Shown piece by piece: positions 1 to 3,385 of a stretch of 6,562 bases of DNA (within the stretch, counting starts at the first letter, position 1; every line of letters starts with the position of its first letter). The notes beneath the pieces are model-generated. The model worked only from the letters and a program-made list of their open reading frames with translations. It was not told the origin of the DNA and did no database searches. The stretch is from Prevotellaceae bacterium (GTDB taxonomy: Bacteria > Bacteroidota > Bacteroidia > Bacteroidales > UBA932), in contig JAITVR010000126.1 of the NCBI GenBank assembly GCA_031285695.1, positions 1 through 6,562 of the forward strand, read 5' to 3'. A program made the position numbers and the translations under genes.

Positions 1-119
1 ACGGTAGCCACCGTGCCCACAGGCATAAAAATAGGCGTTTGAATATCGCCGTGCGCCGTGTGCAGGCAGCCGCAGCGCGCCGCGGTTTCAGTGTCGGTAT
101 GGGTTAAATCAAATTTCAA
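1..119 (-). CDS. tgt: tRNA-guanine (queuine) transglycosylase, N-terminal part, runs off the window
   Basis: Tgt exchanges the anticodon guanine of tRNAs Asp, Asn, His and Tyr for a queuosine precursor in the cytoplasm. The 39 visible residues begin (M)[10 protein letters not shown] and continue through a segment rich in Cys/His to [17 protein letters not shown]. This matches the family N-terminus, where the TP-x-FMPVGT motif opens the TIM barrel at about this distance from the start. The active-site residues lie outside the window. No ATG fits. An in-frame TGA lies at 123-125, and the first usable codon after it is TTG at 117-119, giving the expected M-K-F start. This codon lies inside a 7-bp tandem repeat and has no Shine-Dalgarno sequence beside it. 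The gene is transcribed divergently from the glycosyltransferase. Identity is well supported by the motif; the TTG start is an inference. Confidence 0.88.
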   Translation of the reverse strand, partial: MKFDLTHTDTETAARCGCLHTAHGDIQTPIFMPVGTVAT

Positions 120-137
120 ATTTCAAATTTCAAATTG
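110..137 (-). repeat. Heptamer tandem repeat AAATTTG overlapping the tgt start codon
   Basis: Four consecutive 7-bp units (the outermost with one mismatch) read AAATTTG on the - strand, or CAAATTT on the + strand. The innermost unit supplies the Lys-Phe codons of tgt, and the junction supplies the TTG start. Each repeat junction contains TGA (130-132, 123-125, 116-118), so all three frames are closed just before or at the tgt start. The array may have grown by duplication of the first tgt codons. Confidence 0.85.
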
Positions 138-142
138 CCGTT

Positions 143-222
143 GTCATTGCGGGCTTGACCCGCAATCTCCCAATCAGGCATGAGGTTGCTTCGTCGCTCG
201 TACCTCGCTCCTCTCAATGACG
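143..222. repeat. Dispersed palindromic element, GTCATTG subtype, in the tgt leader
   Basis: The element begins GTCATTGCGGG and ends CTCAATGACG, so the outer seven bases (143-149 and 215-221) are exact inverted repeats. A second small hairpin sits inside the left end, GCGGG (149-153) with CCCGC (159-163). The right arm shares GGAGCGAGG with the arm of the element at 3008-3122 when read in reverse complement. No open frame in it resembles a protein. It lies 6 bp from the heptamer array, between the presumed tgt promoter and the tgt start, so it is probably transcribed as leader RNA. Confidence 0.8.
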
Positions 223-233
223 AGCACTTTTTT

Positions 234-238
234 CCTCC
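234..238 (-). promoter_or_regulatory. Stranded Shine-Dalgarno-like GGAGG in the tgt leader
   Basis: On the - strand GGAGG is followed by six A residues and a GTG at 225-227, an ideal ribosome-binding arrangement. However, the GTG frame closes after 16 codons inside the dispersed element. The real tgt start is about 115 bases downstream. One reading is that this was the original tgt ribosome-binding site, later separated from the gene by insertion of the element and the heptamers. It could also be coincidence, since Bacteroidota use such sites little. Confidence 0.35.
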
Positions 239-268
239 GTTAAAGTCTATGCCAAAACGCCGTTTTGT

Positions 269-288
269 TACGTTATAAAAATAACGTA
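269..288. promoter_or_regulatory. Perfect 8-bp inverted repeat at the presumed tgt transcription start, possible operator
   Basis: TACGTTAT (269-276), AAAA, then ATAACGTA (281-288) form an exact palindrome with a 4-base centre. It directly abuts the -7-like box at 289-296 and would cover the start site of tgt transcription. That placement suits a repressor operator or an early leader hairpin. No regulator gene is visible in the window to pair with it. Confidence 0.4.
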
Positions 289-296
289 CAAAGATA
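289..296 (-). promoter_or_regulatory. Bacteroidota-type -7 box (TATCTTTG) for tgt
   Basis: The - strand reads TATCTTTG, an exact match to the TAnnTTTG -7 consensus of Bacteroidota housekeeping promoters. No convincing -33 TTTG box is seen at the usual distance upstream. Transcription would start near 282, giving a leader of about 160 bases that includes the dispersed element and heptamer array before the tgt start. Confidence 0.5.
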
Positions 297-428
297 GGTG
301 GATTTTCCAAAAATCTTTAGTAAAATTGCAGATTGTTTTACAGCTATATATAATATGTATAACTATTTGACAATAGAATAGTTAACAAAAATCAAAAACA
401 AGTAAATCCGTAAAAACGCCTAAAAAAA

Positions 429-1598
429 GTGAATTTTTATTTTTTGCAAGACATTGAATGGGCCGAAATCCCCGTTTACCTCTACATTATTTTCGGCGTT
501 TTTGCGCTGTGCGCATTCATTCAGCTGGGCTACTACTGGGGCGCGTTTCGCAAGGTGGCTTACGCTAAACAAAAAAAGGGAAACGGAAAATTGCAGCCTG
601 TTTCCATTGTTATTTGCACCAAAAATGAGCAGCAAAATTTGGAAAAAAACCTGCCGCTATACTTAGAGCAAAGCTATCCGGAGTTTGAGGTGGTGGTGGT
701 AAACGACTGCTCAACAGACGAAACCGAAGCGCTGCTGTACACGCTCAAGCGCAAGCACAAAAACCTGCAGGTTACAACGATTGAGCAGGACCGTAAATTT
801 TTTCACGACAAAAAGTTGGCCATTACCATTGGCATAAAGGCAGCGCGGCACGACAGCATTATATTTGCCGAGCCCGACTGCGCACCCGCCGACAACAAGT
901 GGCTAGAGGCCATGCAGCAGAGCTTTGGTGACAAGGGCGAGCTGGCGCTGAGCTACTGCCGCAGCGCACGCCGCGATGGCTTGGCCGATAAAATTATGCG
1001 CGCCGATAACGTTGTTTCCGCACTCTTTTGGCTGCGCGGCGCCATGGTTGGTCGGCCGTACCGCTGTAGCATGAAGAATATGGGCTTGAGCCAATCGCTG
1101 TTTTTCCGCAGCAAGGGTTTTGCGCGCTACAACTCCTACGCCGGCAGCGAGGAAACTATTTTCCTGTGCCGCAACGGCAACGAGGCAAACACGCAGGTGG
1201 CGCTCGCGCCCAACGCCATTCTTTCATCATCGCAGGGGCTAACGTTTGGGCAGTGGTTTAAGCAAAAGTGCCTGTACGCAGCGCTGCTAAACATGGGGCA
1301 GCGCGGCGTGTGGCGGCTGCGTGCCGAAATGTTTTCGCGCAGCATTTTCTACGCCTCGCTCATTGCGCTCATAGCGCTATCGGCTATTGATGAAAATATT
1401 TTACCGCTAATAGGCGCTGCGCCGCTGCTGCTTACGCGCCTCATTACGCGCATGATTATTGCCAAAAAATGGCTGGGGAAGCTGGGCGAAAAAGGGCTGT
1501 TCTTTTGGCTGCTGGTGTACGATTTCTTTTCGCCGCTGCTGGCCTTTGTGGTAGCTATGGCGCAGCCCAATCTTCAAAAAATAAAAAAGATAAAGTAA
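429..1598 (+). CDS. Membrane-anchored family 2 glycosyltransferase
   Basis: The 389-residue protein likely transfers a sugar from a nucleotide donor to a membrane-associated acceptor in cell-surface glycan synthesis; donor and acceptor cannot be told. One membrane helix (about 13-37) precedes a GT-A catalytic domain. That domain has VSIVICTKNEQQNL (58-71) at the nucleotide-binding start, VNDCSTDE (91-98), a DXD-like FAEPDCAP (147-154, Asp150), EE at 241-242 as candidate acceptor base, and QWFKQK (275-280) at the QxxRW position. Three more hydrophobic segments follow at about 305-319, 323-345 and 357-377. The start is GTG at 429, since an in-frame TAA lies at 411-413 and no ATG is available before the helix. 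The upstream leader is A-rich, without a Shine-Dalgarno sequence. Its stop overlaps the sigma-factor start by one base (TAATG), suggesting translational coupling. Family assignment is firm; role is inferred. Confidence 0.9.
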   Translation: MNFYFLQDIEWAEIPVYLYIIFGVFALCAFIQLGYYWGAFRKVAYAKQKKGNGKLQPVSIVICTKNEQQNLEKNLPLYLEQSYPEFEVVVVNDCSTDETEALLYTLKRKHKNLQVTTIEQDRKFFHDKKLAITIGIKAARHDSIIFAEPDCAPADNKWLEAMQQSFGDKGELALSYCRSARRDGLADKIMRADNVVSALFWLRGAMVGRPYRCSMKNMGLSQSLFFRSKGFARYNSYAGSEETIFLCRNGNEANTQVALAPNAILSSSQGLTFGQWFKQKCLYAALLNMGQRGVWRLRAEMFSRSIFYASLIALIALSAIDENILPLIGAAPLLLTRLITRMIIAKKWLGKLGEKGLFFWLLVYDFFSPLLAFVVAMAQPNLQKIKKIK

Positions 1599-2158
1599 TG
1601 GCTCCAAAGGCCGAAACGCAATGGATTGAGCAGGCTTGCCGCGGCAGCCAGCAGGCGTTCCGAATGCTGATGGAGCGCCACCACGCGGGCGTGCTGCGGC
1701 AGCTAAAAAAGCGGCTGGGCAACGACGAAGATGCCGAGGACATAGCGCAGCAGGCCTTTGCCAAAGCCTTTGAAAACATTCACAGCTACTCGCCCAAGTA
1801 CGCCTTCAGCACGTGGGTGTACAGCATTGCCAACAACTGCTGCATTGACTTTGTGCGCAAGCGCGCCAAGGGCAGCACCGTGAGCATTGACAAGCTAGTG
1901 GAGGACGAAAATTTTAACGCGCAAAACGCGCTGCCCAACCCCGAGGAAAACATGATTGCCGAGCAGGATTTGGTTACCGCCGCGCTGCTGCTCGAAAAGC
2001 TGAAGCCGCAGTACCGCCGCGTGGTGGAGCTGCGCTACCTAAAGGAGTACGCCTACGAGGAAATTGCCGAGGAGCTGAAGATGCCCATTGGCACGGTAAA
2101 AACCACGCTCTTTCGCGCCAAAGACCAGCTGATGAAAATGATTGTAACACCAAAATAG
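1598..2158 (+). CDS. RNA polymerase sigma-70 factor, ECF-like
   Basis: This 186-residue protein directs core RNA polymerase to a specific promoter set. It has only sigma regions 2 and 4, the usual extracytoplasmic-function layout. Region 2 spans about 20-89, with DAEDIAQQAFAKAF (45-58) and the 2.3/2.4 helix FSTWVYSIANN (70-80) leading to FVRKR (85-89). A linker (90-125) is followed by region 4 (about 128-180), whose helix-turn-helix is YEEIAEELKMPIGTVKTTL (153-171). I chose ATG at 1598, which overlaps the glycosyltransferase stop. The open frame extends 43 codons further upstream, but that part lies over the glycosyltransferase C-terminus and has no family counterpart. No anti-sigma factor gene is adjacent in the window, so its control is unknown. 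Its linkage to an envelope glycosyltransferase fits an envelope-related role, but that is inference. Confidence 0.93.
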   Translation: MAPKAETQWIEQACRGSQQAFRMLMERHHAGVLRQLKKRLGNDEDAEDIAQQAFAKAFENIHSYSPKYAFSTWVYSIANNCCIDFVRKRAKGSTVSIDKLVEDENFNAQNALPNPEENMIAEQDLVTAALLLEKLKPQYRRVVELRYLKEYAYEEIAEELKMPIGTVKTTLFRAKDQLMKMIVTPK

Positions 2159-2176
2159 TGGTTAGTGGTTAGTGAA
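2156..2176 (+). repeat. Heptamer repeat TAGTGGT that begins with the sigma-factor stop codon
   Basis: The sigma-factor stop TAG is the first three bases of TAGTGGT TAGTGGT TAGTGAA. The units put TAG at 2156, 2163 and 2170, one in each reading frame. Any ribosome that read through or slipped would stop within 15 bases. The first two units are identical and the third diverges in its last two bases. Confidence 0.75.
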
Positions 2177-2191
2177 ACTAGTGTCCTCGTT

Positions 2192-2290
2192 GTCATTCTG
2201 AGCGGAGCGAAGCGAAGTCGAAGAATCTCATGTTCGCACAGAGATGGTGCATTACCACAACTTGAGATGCTTCGACAGGCTCAGAATGAC
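2192..2290. repeat. Dispersed palindromic element, GTCATTCTGAG subtype
   Basis: The ends GTCATTCTGAG (2192-2202) and CTCAGAATGAC (2280-2290) are perfect 11-bp inverted repeats. An inner pair, GTCGAAGAATCTCA (2217-2230) and TGAGATGCTTCGAC (2263-2276), matches at 13 of 14 positions, so the whole unit can fold into one long hairpin. It has heptamer repeats on both sides (2156-2176 and 2314-2348). No target-site duplication is evident. It lies in the path of transcription from the sigma factor into rsmG. Confidence 0.85.
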
Positions 2291-2313
2291 AGCAGGCAAC
2301 AATCGTACTTCAC

Positions 2314-2348
2314 TTTTAATTTTTAATTTTTAATTCTCAATTTTTAAT
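2314..2348 (+). repeat. AT-rich heptamer repeat TTTTAAT in the rsmG leader
   Basis: Five exact 7-bp steps read TTTTAAT three times, TCTCAAT, then TTTTAAT, ending 6 bp before the rsmG ATG. TAA recurs every seven bases, and so does TAA on the opposite strand, so both strands are closed in all frames except where the fourth unit is altered. The TAA at 2349-2351 just after the array is in frame with rsmG, two codons before its ATG. Confidence 0.8.
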
Positions 2349-2354
2349 TAAAAA

Positions 2355-2975
2355 ATGCGCAGCATTACCCAATACTTCCCCAACTTAACGCCTCAACAAG
2401 CCGAGCAATTTGCGCAGCTGGGCGAGCTGTACCGCTACTGGAACGAGCGCATCAACCTCATTTCGCGCAAGGATATTGAGCTGCTGTACGAGCGGCACGT
2501 GCTGCACTCGCTGGCCATTGCCAAGGCCTGCACCTTTGCCCCCGGCGCACGCATACTCGATGTGGGCACTGGCGGCGGCTTTCCGGGCATACCGCTGGCC
2601 ATTATGTTTCCGCAGTGCAGGTTCATGCTCGTCGATTCTATTGGTAAAAAAATAATGGTGGTGAGCGAGGTGGCCAAAGCCTTAGCTCTGCAAAACGTAA
2701 CCGCCCTGCAGGCGCGCGCCGAAACGCTGCCGCAGCACTTTGACTTTGTGGTGAGCCGCGCCGTTACCGACCTGCCCACCTTTATGGGCTGGGTGTGGAG
2801 CAAAATAGCCCGAGGCGGCAGCAGCTCGCTCCCCAACGGCATACTGTACCTCAAGGGCGGCGACCTCAGCGAGGAGCTCAAGCCCATCAAGCAGCCGCTC
2901 ACTATCACTCCCCTCTCCGACTTTTTTAGCGAAGAATTTTTTGAAACCAAAAAGGTGGTTTACGTGGCAAAGTAA
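2355..2975 (+). CDS. rsmG: 16S rRNA (guanine-527-N7)-methyltransferase RsmG (GidB)
   Basis: RsmG uses S-adenosylmethionine to methylate N7 of G527 in the 530 loop of 16S rRNA; loss of it gives low-level streptomycin resistance in other bacteria. At 206 residues it has the normal family length. Visible motifs are NLISRKD (34-40), ERHVLHS (46-52), and the SAM-binding loop ILDVGTGGGFPGIPLA (67-82). Further on are LVDSIGKK (92-99) with the acidic Asp94 that should hold the ribose, RAE (121-123), FVVSRAV (131-137) and YLKGG (165-169). The start ATG at 2355 is fixed by an in-frame TAA at 2349-2351. No TAnnTTTG box is seen in the 196-base gap after the sigma gene, so it may be read from the upstream transcript through the dispersed element. 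Its 3' end faces the protease gene. Confidence 0.96.
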   Translation: MRSITQYFPNLTPQQAEQFAQLGELYRYWNERINLISRKDIELLYERHVLHSLAIAKACTFAPGARILDVGTGGGFPGIPLAIMFPQCRFMLVDSIGKKIMVVSEVAKALALQNVTALQARAETLPQHFDFVVSRAVTDLPTFMGWVWSKIARGGSSSLPNGILYLKGGDLSEELKPIKQPLTITPLSDFFSEEFFETKKVVYVAK

Positions 2976-2993
2976 CCGGTAATCAGTAACGAA
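2973..2993 (+). repeat. Degenerate heptamer ladder TAAnnnn starting at the rsmG stop codon
   Basis: The rsmG stop TAA opens TAACCGG TAATCAG TAACGAA. Only the TAA is kept in all three units, at 2973, 2980 and 2987, which again covers the three reading frames. The remaining four bases vary (5 of 7 identical between the first two units), so chance is possible. The parallel with the sigma-factor stop is what makes it worth noting. Confidence 0.5.
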
Positions 2994-3007
2994 TGACACC
3001 CCCCATC

Positions 3008-3122
3008 GTCATTGCGAGCGGGTTTAGCGAAGCAACCGGAGCGAAGCGGAGCTCGGCGAAGCCAATCTCAAGCCTTGATTGGAAGATTGCCGCGTTGCTC
3101 GTTCCTCGCTCCTCGCAATGAC
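3008..3122. repeat. Dispersed palindromic element, GTCATTGCGAG subtype, full copy
   Basis: The ends GTCATTGCGAG (3008-3018) and CTCGCAATGAC (3112-3122) are perfect 11-bp inverted repeats. An internal pair, CCAATC (3062-3067) and GATTGG (3077-3082), marks the centre. It shares the exact 18-mer GCGGGTTTAGCGAAGCAA (3018-3035) with the element at 6366-6383. Both copies are also preceded by an A-C6 run a few bases outside the left end. It stands 14 bp downstream of the rsmG heptamer ladder. Confidence 0.87.
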
Positions 3123-3142
3123 GGGGCTCCTGCCTCAGCCGA

Positions 3143-3350
3143 GCACAGAGCATTTTGCACAGCGAACACAGTTTTTTGCTCTGAGAACACGCCTTTTTAC
3201 TCTGTTCTTCTGCCATTTTGATAGGTGCACAGAGCATTTTGCTCTGAGAACACAGCATTCTGCTCTGTTCTCACACCTTTTTGCACAGTTTACAGAGCAT
3301 TTTGCTCTGTAAACTGACCTATTTGCTCTGTACGCCTATCATTTTAGCAG
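3143..3350. repeat. Array of short palindromic units with roughly 21-nt period
   Basis: About ten imperfect units of 19-23 bases share the core CAGAGCATTTTGCTCTG or half of it, in alternating orientation. Examples are CAGAGC/GCTCTG at 3230-3246, GAGAACA/TGTTCTC at 3246-3272 and the 14-bp stem at 3286-3316. At a larger scale GATAGGTGCACAGAGCA (3220-3236) is repeated in inverted form at 3324-3340 with 15 of 17 matches. The outer stem bases differ between units but stay paired, which suggests selection or copying at the level of the hairpin rather than of a peptide. The array lies between two facing genes and may stabilise or end both transcripts. It does not have the constant repeats and unique spacers of a CRISPR. 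Confidence 0.7.
3286..3316. terminator. Perfect 14-bp hairpin within the array, possible bidirectional transcript end
   Basis: CAGTTTACAGAGCA (3286-3299), TTT, then TGCTCTGTAAACTG (3303-3316) form a flawless 14-bp stem with a three-base loop. It is the strongest hairpin in the convergent region and is symmetric, so it would form in both rsmG and protease transcripts. There is no U-tract after it on either strand, so a role as a 3'-end barrier or stabiliser is as likely as intrinsic termination. Confidence 0.4.
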
Positions 3351-3357
3351 ACAGACC

Positions 3358-3380
3358 GTCATTGCGAGGAGCGAGGAACG
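3358..3380. repeat. Solo arm of the dispersed element, exact inverted copy of 3100-3122
   Basis: These 23 bases are an exact reverse complement of 3100-3122, the right end of the full element. The two copies therefore bracket the hairpin array at 3123-3357 as a perfect 23-bp inverted repeat. The arm ends only 5 bp from the protease stop codon (TAA at 3386-3388). The remaining part of a second element is absent. Confidence 0.85.
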
Positions 3381-3385
3381 CCTTT

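Larger units (their letters stand above)
120..428. other. Divergent intergenic region between tgt and the glycosyltransferase
   Basis: The stretch holds, from left to right, the heptamer array, the dispersed element, the stranded GGAGG, the palindrome and the tgt -7 box. An AT-rich segment (about 301-428) then serves as the leader of the glycosyltransferase. In that segment I see no exact TAnnTTTG box on the + strand; the nearest is CTATTTG at 363-369, which is too weak to call. Open frames crossing the region are repeat-derived and carry no protein-like signal. Confidence 0.7.
2976..3385. other. Convergent intergenic region between rsmG and the protease, filled with repeats
   Basis: About 410 bases lie between the two facing stop codons. 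They hold a degenerate heptamer ladder, a full dispersed element (3008-3122), a hairpin array of roughly 21-nt period (3143-3350) and a solo element arm (3358-3380). Open frames crossing it on both strands translate into short repetitive peptides rich in QSK-x-LC or TEHFALR-type units. They start inside the dispersed element and have no start-site or family support, so I treat the region as non-coding. No classical T-tract terminator is seen for either gene. Confidence 0.75.

Noticed and set aside
116..310. 64-codon open frame upstream of tgt on the - strand
   Set aside because: It reads through the promoter, the dispersed element and the heptamers, and is out of frame with tgt. The composition is that of repeats, not a protein.
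363..369. Promoter for the glycosyltransferase at CTATTTG
   Set aside because: It misses the TA of TAnnTTTG at the required spacing and has no -33 partner. The promoter may lie elsewhere in the AT-rich leader.
1469..1597. 43-codon N-terminal extension of the sigma factor
   Set aside because: It lies over the glycosyltransferase C-terminus in another frame and has no counterpart in the sigma family. ATG at 1598 gives a normal-length protein.
2192..2290. Target-site duplications around the dispersed elements
   Set aside because: I compared flanks of the full copies and found no convincing direct repeats. Only an A-C6 run before two of them (3008 and 6356) is shared, which looks like part of the element.
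2435..2950. 171-codon - strand open frame opposite rsmG
   Set aside because: Shadow of rsmG, which has all its family motifs in frame on the + strand.
2983..3258. Open frame on the - strand with QSKxLC repeats
   Set aside because: It is the opposite strand of the same array, continues through the dispersed element and overlaps the region just after rsmG. No start-site signal or family resemblance.
3079..3312. Open frame on the + strand with repetitive TEHFALR-like peptide units
   Set aside because: It begins inside a dispersed palindromic element, its repeats are the translation of the hairpin array, and unit lengths of 19-23 break the frame. Paired stem changes point to nucleic-acid structure, not protein.
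3143..3350. CRISPR array
   Set aside because: Units are imperfect, palindromic and in alternating orientation, with no unique spacers of constant length and no cas genes in view.
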